Assembly (NCBI RefSeq): GCF_021130785.1
Contig: NW_025777964.1
Span: 62,001-126,000 of the forward strand
DNA length: 64,000 nucleotides
DNA from: Homalodisca vitripennis
Taxonomy: Eukaryota > Arthropoda > Insecta > Hemiptera > Cicadellidae
Reading direction: 5' to 3'
Positions 24,309 to 38,989 of this stretch are shown piece by piece. Each line of letters opens with the position of its first letter. Position 1 is the stretch's first letter. The position numbers were made by a program, and so were the translations under genes. The notes under the pieces are model-generated. The model did no database searches. It was not told the origin of the DNA and saw only the letters and a list, made by a program, of their open reading frames with translations.

Positions 24309-24517
24309 AAGTGAAGCTAAAACAAATTTTACATCCTGTGATGTACAAACACATTTGCAAAGAGAGTTGTTACCCTTCCCTCCATCAATCAGCAATTCGT
24401 ATGTAACGTGTGATAGGAATAATTCCGAATGATAATTAGATCAATTCTCTCTTAGGACATTATATTATTCATACAACTAATTGTACTCTTATTATATTGA
24501 GTTGCCCATTTGATTAA

Positions 24518-24534
24518 CCCCCCCCCCCCCCCCC
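24518..24534 (+). repeat. C17 homopolymer
   Basis: Seventeen consecutive C in an AT-rich setting. Its true length is likely uncertain in the assembly. Confidence 0.95.
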
Positions 24535-24752
24535 TCATCTAGAAATGTTTTATTTATATAAATTTAAGTTATCAAAATAGAATTTCTGTGTATATTTCTC
24601 TTTAAACAACTACATTTATATTTCTAACATGTTTAGCTATATTTGTTGTGTTTATAATTGTATAATAATATTACTTCCACCACTTTATATAGTAACTGTA
24701 CACATAATAATCTCAAAATATTAAGCGTGGTCATGTAACAATTATTCACAAA

Positions 24753-24754
<2 letters not shown>

Positions 24755-24825
<71 letters not shown>

Positions 24826-24897
24826 CATATATATATACATATATTATACATATATTATATACATACATTATTATACATTATATACATACATTATTAT

Positions 24898-24962
<65 letters not shown>
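24755..24962. repeat. Complex (TA)n / (CATA)n array
   Basis: Two TA arrays (24755-24850 and 24905-24962) joined by TACATA and ATTATATACATA units. Confidence 0.95.
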
Positions 24963-24963
<1 letters not shown>

Positions 24964-26804
24964 AAAACCAAATTTGTGCTAAAAACTTATTATCGTTAAT
25001 ATTAATTTGTAAAAAATTATGTACAAAAATCTATGAGAAGTTGGAAAGTTAGAGAAATACAAATTCCTAATCCTATTATTATCAATTCTTAAATAATACT
25101 CTATCCGATTAAGTCAATAACTCTGATGAAAGTTTATAAAATATTAATTAAATTGTACACAGATTGATTTTTAAATCCTTGACACAAAATAGTTACATTC
25201 AAGCATGATTAAAACTTATAACAGTAAAACTTTATTGAGTAGACTATTAAGCACTGGTATAAGCTTATTTAACGATTGTTAAGCCATTTTGATAACAACT
25301 ACCATAAACGAGAATATGTTATTAGTTTCTCAGGGAATCGCGGCAGTGAATTTAATTTCATATATACAATCAACATCAAGAATAAAGCTTGAGCTGTGTG
25401 TTCAGTATTTCTCTCACTTAACCTTAACATATTATGCACCTCGTAGCTGTGCCATGATAAAGAGTAAACCTTTGCTTTAAACGTGAGTTTACAGTTTTAA
25501 TATTTACTATGTTATCCTTAAAACTATTTATAATGTAAAACACATAATCACAATCGTAAAGTTCTAGAAGGCAAGCTTGCTTAAAAACGAAATTCGATAG
25601 ACCGTATCAATAATGTTTTTGAGTGATTAATAATATTTTGAGTAGTCTTTTCGTAGATTATAATAGCAGTCAGGCATAACTAAAAACTATAGCATGAATG
25701 AACTTTGAATTACTAAGCAACTGTTGTTAGTTTTTAATTTTCTCACAACTTTTCAAGAATAGAGTAAACAATAAAAATCCTTATAGAAACAATATTTTTA
25801 CAAGTATTTCATAAAGGTTAGAGATTGAAAGTGTTGTAAAAGTGAAGTGTATTTCTTAAAGATAGCATTTATTAATTAATTATTATGGTATTCCTTTAAC
25901 AAGCAATTTTTTTATATTTAAAATGTATTTCTCTCATATTCTACTATGAATAATTTAAAATTGAAATTTTGGCTGATACTAAGAAACGGTAGGAGCTTAT
26001 CATAAATATTCATGTGCCCAAATCAAAATAAAAATAATTACAAAATATGTTGCTAAGTACCAATCTTGAAAACGGGTACATCAGTTAGTCATTGTTTTTC
26101 TAATATTTGGTGAACTCTGGTTTTTATAAAATGAAATGTCATAAAATTGTCCCTGAATACTTTATAATTTAGAAAATTTGTGATCTGTTTTTCCAAACAC
26201 AATCCAAATCGAACTGATAGTAAAAAGCTGCTAATTTTTTTCTAAAATATACAAAAGAAGGTTAAATACTTTGATTGGTATTTATATTACGTGTACACTG
26301 ATTGATTAGAAAACAAACTTACTGTAAAATTTAACCTGTGACGAATTTACCATTTAATGCATTGGAAAGAAATTTAAATGCAGTTATGAAACACGCCAAA
26401 AATAAACAAAGATTTTAGTGTTTATCGATGAGGCACTCCATATTGGTTGACTTCTTGAAATTGTGAGACAACATTTATACCGTACCTCAAGATCGAATCA
26501 GAGGAATTGACACTAACAAGCCTCAACGAACAATTTTTTCCCAGACTACGGTTCGAAAAAAAGAAGACTTGTTATGCCACAGAACCTTATATAATGAAAT
26601 AATTACTTAGAAAAATTTTTATATGCTCTTAGTTAAGGCATTTTCCACTTTTCGCCTTATACTACAAGCAACTCATTGGGCTTTGGAAATACATGCTTTA
26701 TGAGCACCTAGCAGTTACCTGCCGCTTAGCACCTATTTTAGCAATTCTAGTTTGAGTTATTTAGTATGTTTTATTTACCCCCAGGTCTATATAGGCCTAT
26801 GTGC

Positions 26805-26805
<1 letters not shown>
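24963..26805. other. AT-rich stretch, nothing recognised
   Basis: A 63-codon plus-strand frame at 25289-25480 has no domain. The 26400-26580 segment is slightly GC-richer without an interpretable frame. Confidence 0.5.

Positions 26806-26806
<1 letters not shown>

Positions 26807-26869
<63 letters not shown>
26807..26869. repeat. (TA)n microsatellite at the SINE tail
   Basis: AT array directly abutting the 3' end of the minus-strand SINE that follows. Confidence 0.97.
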
Positions 26870-26871
<2 letters not shown>

Positions 26872-26873
<2 letters not shown>

Positions 26874-26975
26874 TTCAATAAACATTGAATCCCAAAAAGT
26901 ACTTGCTCCGCTGGAACTCGAACCCTGATCTCTCACTTGCCGGGTGAATGTGCTACCGTTATATTCATAATTTCA
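26872..26975 (-). mobile_element. tRNA-derived SINE, 5'-truncated
   Basis: The minus-strand sequence carries CACCCGGCAAGTGAGAGATC, a box B (GGGTTCGAGTTCC), the acceptor remnant GCGGAGCA and the tail AGTACTTTTTGGGATTCAAT. This is the same element as 51346-51465. The D-arm (ATAACGGTAGCACA) is preserved, but the 5' acceptor strand is lost. The tail runs into the (TA)n array at 26807-26869. Confidence 0.8.
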
Positions 26976-27079
26976 ATACGGAATACTCATCTCTGGCTCT
27001 TTAAATGTCTTAGACTAGAATTAGATAACAAGTGTCTGTAGTGGACGCTTTTTGACCAAATGTTTTGAAAAACAAATGT

Positions 27080-27330
27080 GTATATATTTTCTTCATCTGG
27101 GCAACAAGGCAAATTCAACTGTCAAAATGTAAATACATAATACTGGAAGTTTATACCATTCATTGATATAAAATTCCGATGAAGTTGTGCTTCTCAGTCC
27201 ATATTTTCTTTATCAGGGCAACTAGCCAAACTGGTACGGTAAATACATTTACAACTGGAACCGAATATAAGAGATGGATAAAGGCACGTTTAGACCATTT
27301 TTTGATACTTTGGTTGTTGTCGTTGGGTTT
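27080..27330 (+). repeat. Diverged tandem duplication, about 110-125 bp unit
   Basis: TTCTTCATCTGGGCAACAAG (27096 region) recurs as TTCTTTATCAGGGCAACTAG (27204 region). Both are followed by GTAAATACAT and then ACCATT...TTGATA. A third partial copy (GTGGCAACAAGGCAATC) is near 59837. Confidence 0.55.
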
Positions 27331-27363
27331 CTCATCGAGCATTGGGTAGGCAAACTGTAGCAT

Positions 27364-29105
27364 GAGACATGTATGTCTCTTAAGCAGAAAACCTAGATAA
27401 GTACAAGTAAAATTATTAATAAACGTTTGAATATCTTAATCATAAACACTGGTATAATAAATACCTGGTATACATCTACTTCTGATTTAAAAAATTCATA
27501 GGCTCCTTCACTTTATATCGTAAATGCTTTGAATATGTAGCCTATGCCCCTTCAATTTAGAAAATGTCTTGCCAAGCTCCTGGTAACTACTAGAAAATTA
27601 TTCAAGTACAACGTTTAAAGGATAAATTTTATGTCCTATTTATCAGCTTCGAGTCGTAATTAAGCTGTTACCTAAGGAATTGCACGTGTTTCTCTGCAGA
27701 ATAAGAAAATCGTCATAAGTAAAATCAGCTTTTATTTAGCTTCAAATAAAAGTCACTTTGTACCAAGTTTAGTTTGATGTGTAAGATAGTATTTATCATT
27801 TAATAAAAACAAAATATTTTTTGGACAAACCTCTTGAAGTTTTTAAGTATAGCTGTTTTACAGCGAACATTTCTGACGCTAAACGTATGTTTGTAAAAAG
27901 TTTAATTAATCCTTCTCAGTATTGTAAGAGTAAAGATTCGGAATTTTTAAGCCAAGAAGTACTAATAATTGGAGAACAAAACAGTTTCTAAGTAATATTA
28001 CGCAAAATAAACGGATGCAAATTTTATTTAGTATTTTATTTTTAATTTAGAGTTCTTGTGTTACTTTCTTTCTTTGAAACTTTTAACAGTATAGGGTGTA
28101 GATGTGGTAGTATTAGTGAGTAGTAAATAACAGTGAATTTATATAATTTATTTATTTGTTATTTTTAGTGGCTTTAACCGTAACGAGTACAATACCGTTA
28201 TTAATTATGTAGCAAAAATCATCGGCTACATATTTTTGTAACAAAATAGAATATTTAATACATTACATCATATTTTCCTTCATACATAAAATAAAACGTT
28301 ATTATTTTCTGAACCTCAAAATTATGCCTTTGGCAGATCTCGATTACAAATTAATTGATCAATAGTTACTGTCGTTCACATAAAATCTGTAAGGTTTAGA
28401 AGTATTGATGTGAATATCGCTATATTGAGAATTCTACTGCAGTTTATTCTCAGCACGGAGTATCGGTTACCGTACAAATATTTGAGGAACTATGATTCAT
28501 TATAATCATGTCGTGTTTTAGGATTTAAGTTCGTAACACATTTGCTGCTCTTATAAGTTTTTACTACCACTAAAACAACTGCACTAACTCAGTTTGCTGC
28601 AAATTTTGTTTACTACAACTCCTATTCCTGTTTTCTATATAGTTTTTTTTTTCTTGAAAGAGAAAAATTTCTATGAAACATACAGTATTGCCAATAAGCT
28701 TAACTTACCGATGATTTAAATTTTGGTTAAAGTATAACTAAATTAAGAAGTTATCAAAACTTTCGTTTAGTAAAAGCGATTCGTTTAATAAACATCTCAT
28801 CTTAATCAAGGCTTTCTAATTACTAAATCCAATATATAAGAAGGCTGAGCGAGATAGCAATTAGGCTTGCAAATTTCCAATTAACGCAGTAGTTCTCTTG
28901 TGGTAAAATTAACTTGCTTCTTTTCATTCTCCATTTCATAGCTCCTTAAATTGAAAATGCAGCGAAAGAGAAGTCTAACGAATCTTGCCGCCTGTAAAAT
29001 TGATATTGCTAAACTAGAATATTTTAAAAATATATTCATTATTTATTTATGTACCAAAATGTAATCACACAAAAAATTAGATTTATTGCAGCACATGTGT
29101 TTATA
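27364..29105. other. AT-rich stretch, nothing recognised
   Basis: No frame, RNA or repeat that I can support. Confidence 0.5.
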
Positions 29106-29226
29106 TTATATATATATATATACACATATTATATATATGTATATATATATACATATTATATATATGTGTATATATATATGTGTGTGTGTGTAAATATATA
29201 TATATAAATATATATACATATTATAT

Positions 29227-29298
<72 letters not shown>

Positions 29299-29390
29299 CA
29301 TACAGTCTCTATAAATTACTTATTGCCCAGGATAATAGCATAAATATAACCTGATATACAAGGTTTTATATCTATATATATATATATACC
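29106..29390. repeat. Complex TA/TG/CATA simple-sequence region
   Basis: Interleaved (TA)n, (TG)5 and TATATACATA units between 29106 and 29305, with a further short (TA)n at 29371-29388. Confidence 0.95.
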
Positions 29391-32300
29391 TTGATATACC
29401 AATGGTAACTCCGCTTATCACATTAGGTTTTCCAGGGCGTCGACACACAATATAAGGTATAAGCGTTGCCCAAGTAACAATAATATATATTTTAAGATTG
29501 AAACTATTCGGACTTACCTATTAAGAAATATAATGCACAGGATCGCAATATTGTGCATCTGTTAGTTCTTTATGACGCTCAATGAATTAGCAATCTTACG
29601 TTTTGAAAACCTAGCTTAAGGTACCCCATTTCAATAAATTCGGAGAACAAAAATCCGGGTCACAGTGAGACGTGAGTTTAAATTGTGAATTCTTACCAAA
29701 GGAGCGGATACTTAGGTATTCTCATGAGTTTATACAACATATCTAACTGCAGATATGTTCTCTAAAATCACAATAACAGTCACAAACAAAAATCAATTCC
29801 TAAATAATGCAAATATTTATAGCGCAATTTCCACGAATTAATTTCCCTTTGTTTATTTTTGTTCCTTACATTATTACAGAACTTTCCAAAGAGAAGAAAT
29901 CTGTTGCTGTAAATCTCTCTTACAAAGTCTAAGGCCAGAAGTGTAAAATACATCTTGATTTTTAATCTAAGGACCATGTTTGAAGTAATCCTTTTATTTA
30001 TTTACTTGTTACATAGAACCCTTACAGTACTGTAAATATTCACAATGATTTGTGAATTATATATAATTAATATACTGATAAAAATGTAATAAAAATTAAC
30101 TTTTGTTTTTTTTAAATCTAACTCCTGAGTTTATGTGTGATTAACATGCGTGATTCCCGAAACTTAAAGTGTTTGTCACAAATAATTAAGTTCAATTATT
30201 TATATAAATTATTTAATAGAATTTATACACGTAGACTTTGTACCACACACACACCCACTGTAATAAAACTATATTATTTTATAATCAATAACTTAACATT
30301 AGTTCTGTAGGGGATTTTGTTACATTTTAACCACCATATTGAAGGTTGTAAGCTTCTTTATACCTAAGGCAAGATGTATTACAAATTTGTTTGATTATAT
30401 ATTCTAAATTTTGGACTGAATTTAAAACGTCTTGAAATGGTGGTGGGTGGACCTACAAGACGTGACGCATGGTGCCCAAAGTATATGGACTGAACAGCTG
30501 ATTCAGATGTCACCACATTATTTAAGCACACATTTACTTGGTCCTTTCTGTTGTTTTCTCTTTGAGCCTTCCCTCTCCTCTTCTTCTTCTTTAAATCGTA
30601 TTGATTAGATATATCTAGTAGAGATTTCTAAAATTATTTGTAACATATAGATCTTGACTATGAATGGCTTAAATATATGCTGCCTTTTATTGAGTATTAA
30701 AACAACATGATTCACTGTTTTTCTTTTGTTTTTCATAAATTATGTAACAATTAAACCAAATTTTGCAAATCCAGTAGAAATGTTATAGCTTTATAAAACT
30801 CATGTTTATATTGAAGAGCCTTACATCTTTTGGGAGAGTTTATAGTGGTTTTCAAAAATATGAAAAATTTAGGATACAATAAATCATACTTTCAAAGAAT
30901 ACCGTAAGGGTTTAGTAAAATTAAAACTTACAATTTTCTAAACTTATATAATAATATAGACAACACACATTTCAAAGTTATAAAAGTATGGAAATATTAA
31001 TGTATGCATATATGCCTCATTATTTGTGTTATTATTATTCGGTTTTAGATCGTTTATAATTATCTAGTGTATATATTAGCATTTATTCATCGCAATGTTA
31101 ATGCAGTTACGCAGTTTACGTACAGATCTTTTTAATAATGACAACATAAAGAGGAGTTCATTTTCAAGTTAAATAGTAAATATGTACAAAAACCTTAGTA
31201 TCTAATAAGCATGATATTTTTTTCATTGAATGTTTAATAAGCCTCGACTTTTAAACATTACTTTTAGATGTGACACAATCAACTAATATTTTATTATCTA
31301 TGAGTGGGTTATTATATGTTTTAAAATAACTAAATTACTGAATTGACCGTTTTGTTATTTTTCGATTAATGTAAAATGATGATTTTTGATGTTCACTGAT
31401 CTTTTATTCCCAAAAAATGTACAGGAATTTCTTGAACCAAAAGAAACATATGTTCTACGTCTCGAAATCTCTGGAGCCTTTTTAGCAAGAGCTATGCATA
31501 TACGAACCGAGAACGACAAGGCATGGTTTAGGGAGGCCATTTAGAGTCTTTAAAAGCCAAGAGAATAATAACCTTATGATTTTATATTTGTTTGTTTTAT
31601 ATCATTATTTGTCCATGTAAAACGTTTTTACATTCCAGAATCATCCACTTCTTGCAAAGTAACAATATCTAAATATTGCTTTTTGTCCGTTTGTTCTGTA
31701 AAAAAGCGAGCCTAAAATGGTAATAGTTGGATGCAATAAAAATCTTTATTTGTAGTTTGTACATTACTCTATTGAAAATTAAACAAATCTCGTAAAAAAT
31801 GGTAATTAAATTTAATGCAGGTTCACCATTCCTGATCACCTAACATTAATTTCCACGAAGTAACATAAACACTACATAAAACGCAGACCGAGAGGAGAGA
31901 GTCAGAGTTAAATTCACCAAAGACATTGCTGCCCAATCAGTGGCTCACAAAGGGTTCAAATGAAACCAGACTGAAACTACATCCTAGCGCCAATCTCTAA
32001 GGCAAATACCAGGAAGTAAACTTCTTTTCACACTTTTTCTTTGAAATAGTTTATAGAAAATACTAAATTACTAAACTATTAGTCACTTAAGTGATGCCTT
32101 TTTTAATAGTGAAATTCTACTTTTCTTTATATTCATGTTACAATATACGAAAAACCATAAACTGAAAGCAGAAGTATGTATTATGTATTATTCAGAAGAA
32201 AAGGTAATTTATAACAAAATACATAGACTGGTCAAGCCCATTTAAAGAGGTACATACCTAAATGCTCATTAGATAATACATACAATAACTCAACTAAATG

Positions 32301-33325
32301 CTCCACGAAAAATCGAAAACCATATATTTTTGGTTAGGAACCATTTTATGTTTAAGTAAAGATAATAGTCAGAAAGCAATAAGTATTTTGTACATTTTAA
32401 TGTATGAATAAATGAAAAAAACCTCAACCTGTAGGCAATTAAATTTCCTTACTATTTGGGGTCATTTAAAATAAACTTGTACTCTGATGTTCAATGTAGG
32501 GGGGTTCGTTATTCAACACCCGATGCAATAGTACAGGTTCTTATACAATGAAATAGAGGTTTCACCTGTTAAAAACAAATATAACAGGTGCGCTTGGGTG
32601 GTCATATCGAACAGCACTGGATGAAAGTGCCCTACAATATTTTTTTTCCTCAGCGCTTTTCAGTCTACACTACTTCTGTAACCAATTAAATTATTGGGCT
32701 AATTAGGAGTATTCCTCTCATTGCGTTTCAGATCCAGACAAACCTTAGGTCATTCCATTATCAAGGGTCGGGTGAAATTTTAATACCCATATGCAATTTC
32801 TGGATCTAAACCGTCGGAGAAAAAATAAGGACTCATTTTAATTACAATTTGCGAAAATATTTTTCATTTGCGACCTCTCGCCATCAAAATAAAAGCGCTC
32901 CATGCTGCAATGATGAGTAAACATTTTACTTATTATTTGTACTATCCATTATATCCTAATTTAAGTATGTGCCATAGTTTATTTGGTTTGATAAAATTGA
33001 TAAATGAAATGAAAGTAGTGTATTAAATTTTTTAGATGAATCCCCACATAACTGGCATAAAGCACGGTCGCAATAATTCTTCTGTTTCCTAAGATGACTT
33101 CCTTACATTTTCAATTCAACTAGTAGTTAATTCTTCTAAATATCCTCAAGAATCAAATTAAATAATCAAAACTTCTGTTCCATTAATCATTGGGGATACA
33201 AATAAATTAGTGACGTTTACTTGAGGGAGATATCAGGATCAACAAATATATAAGCACTTACCTATATAGATTCAGATATTTTAGGTCTATGTTTCTAAGC
33301 AGGCTTTATCTTATGTTGTAAGTTT
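29391..33325. other. Long AT-rich stretch with small islands
   Basis: GC-richer patches lie at 30430-30600 (with AACAGCTGAT, a core-promoter-type E-box, near 30494, and a long pyrimidine tract), 31390-31540 (61-codon minus frame MASLNHALSFSVRIC..., unclassified) and 31880-32010. A perfect 9-bp stem (CACCTGTTA/TAACAGGTG, 10-base loop) is at 32563-32590. None can be assigned a function. Confidence 0.45.
32563..32590. other. Perfect 9-bp inverted repeat
   Basis: CACCTGTTA at 32563-32571 pairs with TAACAGGTG at 32582-32590 across a 10-base loop. Could be a hairpin or a paired binding site (each arm contains CACCTG). Confidence 0.8.
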
Positions 33326-33364
33326 GACACCTGAATAGGAAGATAGACCAGTGTCCGAAACGTC
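33326..33364 (+). other. Penelope-type terminal motif, weak hammerhead resemblance
   Basis: GACACCTGAATAG is followed by GTGTCCGAAACGTC. CGAAAC-GTC fits the 3' half of a hammerhead core, but CTGAATA departs from CTGATGA at two positions, and the obvious stem (GACAC/GTGTC) lies outside the expected helix II. No Penelope protein remnant is visible nearby. Confidence 0.25.
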
Positions 33365-33886
33365 TAGGTTACGCTCGTATGACAATTAACAACGACAAAC
33401 CACTTTCATACAAATAATACATCTAGAATAATAAAACGAACACAGTATTTACCAATTCAGTTAGTTTTTAGAATTGAAATGATAATGCTGGATATCTTTA
33501 CACCAAGTATGAGGGGGAGCTTAGCATACGTAATCTAGTTGAAAATATTTATTGTAGTTAGACTTAAATACACAACTGTATGTATGATAGAACATAAAAC
33601 AGAAACATTATTTATAGACACTATATTGTAATTTTCGTTTTGTATTCTTAGAAAAGTGACAAAATTTTAACTGTAATTTCGAAATCATGAATATAGTAAA
33701 AAGCTTTTTTGTCCCACAACTAATTAGGTGTAGCTATTGGACATAAAAACTATAAGATATTTGTACAAAAATAGTATTTACCGTTTATTGTATATGATAT
33801 GAAAAATTTTATGGGATCTTTTATAAAAAAGCAAAAGTGTAGTAAACGTTTTTGAACAAAAGTAGCGCCACATATTACAAGTGCAG

Positions 33887-33888
<2 letters not shown>

Positions 33889-33938
<50 letters not shown>
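33889..33938. repeat. (TA)n microsatellite
   Basis: Pure AT dinucleotide array. Confidence 0.97.
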
Positions 33939-36900
33939 TGTAAAATATTTGACCTAATAATTAAATATATGTACAGTCAACCTAAGACACTTCATAATCT
34001 GACAATCAGAAATTATCTGAGAAAAGTTACAATCGAATTCAGGTTTTTTTCCTCTATCCTATACTGTTCTAACTGACACAAATTGCCACGTGGCTTTTTA
34101 AGCACAAACTCTCAAACTAAGTTAAGGGTCCTGTGTGTATTACTAGTCTACATGGGACTGACAATTTGAAATCATTGTGACTTTACGTATAACATTCTAC
34201 ATTATATTATGTGGAGTATAAACTCGTGTAATGTAATTGTGCCAATTACACGTGAGAGAGAGAGTAGAAGTTATAATGACCAAAGTTGCAGTGTTAACAT
34301 GGAAGTGTACTGAAGGTCCACTTGTTACAGGCTCGGTCGTGTATACAAGGACGGACTGTTTCATAATCTATTGTTGATCAGGTCAGCACGGGCCAACTAG
34401 TTGTTCATTTCAGTGTTAGTGATGTCTGCGTGTACCACGGAAAAGTTTTCACTCTTGTGAAAATATACTTCTTATACTTATTTGAAACTATTTTGAATAT
34501 AAAGCTTCATTAAAATAACTTACTTTGCAACGTTTTATAACTAGTGATGCAAGTTAAATATAGCAGAATTAACATAACTTTCTCTATTTATTCTATTTAT
34601 ATAATTATGAATGATTAATGTATTGAATTGGTAGAACATAGGCTATTCGTTTATGTACTAGCATTATTCAATTCATATTTCCGAGTACAATCAGAGAATG
34701 ATGAGGTAGTCGATATACGTGGTCCATCAGACGAGAAAAATTGCTGCGATTAACTCTCAAAGCGGTTTACCCGATATCCGTCCTACGGTATTAAACTAAA
34801 TAACGCTTTTACGTGAAAATATTACTATGAGTAGAAATACTGCATTTGTAAATGTTAATTGCTGACCTAACATTTTAAGATGATATAAATTTAATAATTC
34901 GAAAAAAATTATTACAAATATGTAGGGCCTTAATATAGAAAAGTAAATTGAGTCTATAAGAAAGTGGGCAACGATGTCCTGTTATAAAATGGGCTCATTT
35001 TGTAGTCTCTGATCACTTAATGAGAAATAAAAACAGTTGCATATGTACAACAGCTATTCCAGTTATAATAACTAAGACAATATGTGTTCAAACCTAATTT
35101 ATGTAGTTTTGCTCTTGTATTAAAATTTTCTGAGTGTGAGATATTATACATTCCTAGTTTATTACTTATTATATTAAATTAAGTTATTTACTATATGTAT
35201 CTGTTAACTTTGGAACAAATTGAAAGTCCTAATATATTGTGAAACGAATATGATCTCAAAAGATTAAGAAAAAAGAATTTTTTCTATTGTTATTGAACTA
35301 CAAAACATTCCGGATATGACGTTTAGATCACGAGACAACAACAATGCACCACACCCGGTTACTCTAAATGGATTGTTTCCCCTCGCGTTTATGTTACGTG
35401 GTTCTGGTAACAACAAATCATTTCAGTTTGCTTGGACATGCCTTTGTAATACTATTACAAACATACTTTACTTATATCTTGGTTACATGAATACTTTTCT
35501 TATATAATGTATAACCCAGTCATTACATAATATTTTAATGAGTTGGATGAAATTATTTGCAGCAAAATGAATGTTTTGTTTCAATACTAATTTTTACCAT
35601 ATACGTTTTTGGTAATAACAATTTTAATGAATAATAATTAGCTAAATGATACAGATTAAATATTTAATTAAGATAATTACAGTTTATAAACTGTAATACC
35701 ATATACCTATCTATATAGGTGTATTGTATTTACGATTTTATCAGTACCATCAGAACTATTGCAACTAACCGATATGTGTACAATTTCAGCTGAGCTTCAG
35801 CTGACCATATTTTAATTAACCATATTTTTTTGGTTAAACTTTTCCATTTTAAAATTTATTGACTAAATATAGTTCTCCACAGGGACGTAAAACCTTAATT
35901 GTGCAAACTCGGTGTAAACCAGAAACATTTTATCATACCTTGCAAATGTTTTAGGATGTAAATGAATAAGCTAAAAAGTTAGTGCCCACATTACCGGTAT
36001 GTAATGATACATTTTACTGCTAAAAATTAATAAAAACTTAAGTAGTAATTTTTAAAAGTCTAGAATAACTCCAATGTGTAGGTGATTCATTGGGAATTAG
36101 AATATTTATTATAATTAGTCTTGAATACAGATTTATACAGAATATATTTGAGAATATAAGTTCTTATAAGTCTATAAACCTCTCAGTAAATTATCAAAAC
36201 CAGAACTATTTTATTCTAATATTGAAGAGGTAATAAGTAAATCTTTACCTACATGTAGGTTAATTGATAGCAAAACCAAAATTAATCAATTTCTCGCACT
36301 TTGCTATTTTAACATCTCTGTTCAAACATAATTTATATAAAATAACAGAATATTATAAAGAGGTGCAATGAGAGTAAACCAATAAGTTTAAATGATTCTT
36401 TCTATACCATAGTTACTTATATTTTATAACAAATGAAGTCAAAATAAATTATAGTTAACATTGTTTATAGAAGGTCGATTCTTTTATATTAATCTATTTT
36501 GCTATTGTAAATGCAAGCACCTACACTCTATACCTCCCACTAAACTCTCTGTATCTACACTCTCCCAAAAAATTATTCGTCTGGAGTAATAAATGATTGT
36601 ATGTTAGCTTTTAATTTTCATCAATAATAGAAATAAATAATTATTTCAAATAATGGTTCTTATAAAATATAATGATTGTTGTTAGCACCACTATGGAGAG
36701 ATTATAATATTATCTTTTAGATCCCTAACGCACGTAGTGTATATTAACATATGCCGTCCATCAATTCTGTTAAAACTAAACGGAGGAGACAAGCCTGCTT
36801 CATATAGCCTAATATAAATTAATTCACGAATTATCGTAATTTTAGACGGCAAAATGTTGCGGTAACCAAGATTTAAAATACCATCAATTACGGAACACAT

Positions 36901-37232
36901 GTATAAATTATCCTATTAACAATTATTTCTTATCATTAACAAGAAGGTAAAGGTTTATAATAAGTTCATCTCACAACTGTCTCAGTAAAAAGTGTAAATT
37001 TGAGATAATTTTAACGACCAAATAATATGTAAACATAACGTAAAAAAAAAACTTATAATGACAAATAATCAAGACAGTGACCAAACAACGGCCACCGTTT
37101 TTGACTTTGTCTTCGACGCCGTCGCTACCAATTTTGCACCCCAATGTAATTTAACTTTGCATCATGTCGTTCACTATAGGGTAATAGTTAATATTTAAAA
37201 GTCTGTTGTTTTAAGTTATCTGGACTGGATAC

Positions 37233-37292
37233 TAGTTAACCATTCTAAATTACGAGTTAACCATTCTACCATCTCGTATTAATGAGATGGTA
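37233..37292 (+). repeat. Tandem 14-mer followed by perfect hairpin
   Basis: AGTTAACCATTCTA occurs at 37233-37246 and 37255-37268, and TACCATCTC (37267-37275) pairs perfectly with GAGATGGTA (37284-37292) over an 8-base loop. Possibly the end of a small inverted-repeat element. Confidence 0.7.
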
Positions 37293-38989
37293 TGTATAAA
37301 AAAACTTATGTTGTTTTAGACGTTTTAATTAGTAACATCAATAGTTTATTCATTCCGAATAGGTGTGGTATAAATGTTAATTAATATAATATTAATATAA
37401 TAACTATCATCAATTTATATACTATCCTCGTTTTATGAAATTAGGAGTCAGGGAGCAATCAATGATATAATGATAGCAGTCTCTCATGGCCCGTAACATC
37501 ACTAAATACAAAACAAAATGATAAGGTAACATGTATTAGTCGAATGTAATTACATAAAAATTAGGCTAGGTAAGCAAATTTAGGTGAGTAAAAGTGTAAT
37601 CTAATCTATTAAGAAAAAAGTTAAGAAACATCCAATACTGTGATAAGTACGTATTTTGTCTTCACCGTCTTGAATTTTACTACCGCAGTAGTAATTATTG
37701 TTCTTTGAACATTACACTTTACATTTATTTCGTTATCAAATGCTACGCTGTACTGCAATCTTGGAACTCGAATTCAAATAGTAAAATTCACGATAATTTA
37801 TAAATTGAAAACCCTAATAATACACATAAAGTGATAAATGAATATAAGAACTGATTCAGATTACGAGTTTTGTATAATGAGGGAAGCGCTTGTTTTATTT
37901 ATGTAACAATGAACCAAACTTAAATATTTTTTTCTAATTTCGTTGGAAAAAGACAAATTTATAAAGCAAGATAAACATACTTTTTTGTAAAACATTGATT
38001 GTAACTTGTAAAATACTCATTAAATTTTAAATAAAATTTAAATTTTAATACAAATAGCAGTTAACCAGAGTTTCATAAGCAAATTTCTAAATCGAAGGTT
38101 ATAGCATTCTAGTAGTACACATACCAGATACATATTATTTCAGTATCTATAGTTGTGAGGTTCAAAACATAACTAAAATTTTGAGTGGTTCTATTTTACT
38201 TTTTTTCTATGATATATTACAAAAGTATAAGTCATAAAAGCCTAATTTGGTCATAAATTATCAATTTACGTATGTTAAAATTAATTTTTTATATTGTGCT
38301 ATAGTTGAGTTTGGTCTTTTCCCAAATCAAGAAAATATATATGCCAAAATAAATCATCCTGCATTAAAAAAAGCGTTTTCTGTCAGCTATTTTAATTGAT
38401 TTTCTCTCTAAGATTGTAAAGTTATAGTTTTTTCCCGATAAATAAAATATATAACTTACGTACGACGCAATAGTAATGCGGCCCAAAAGAGTCAGGTAAT
38501 ACCGATTAAATTCCCGAAAGGTTTAGGTAGCTGAGTTTAGGTAGTTGCACTGAAAAAAGTAATCATGATGATTATAATGATATTTTCCGAGATCAATAAA
38601 GAATGTTCATACATAATTAAAAAAATACTACTTTAGTAAAAATGATTCTACTTTCGTCACTTGAATTCTGCTTCTGTTTAAAGAGTAAAAGGGTGCCATT
38701 GCTTTGCTTTTCTTTTGACAGCAGTACAATTATTGTTTAGGGGGACAAACTGTTTTGATAGACTTATGTGCACAAAATTTACAGCTTTGTTGATTAAGGT
38801 GGATTTCGGAAATCTGGACTCATGTCCGTCTGAATAGATCCAAGTAAGGTCGGTTACTTTGAACCTCAAAATGAAAAGTTTATCAGAGACAACTAGACTA
38901 AAAATATAGTGTAATCTAAACATTTATTCTCATTATCTTACAAATAATTGCACTACGATGTTTCAGACGCAACATTTAAGTACGGGGAG

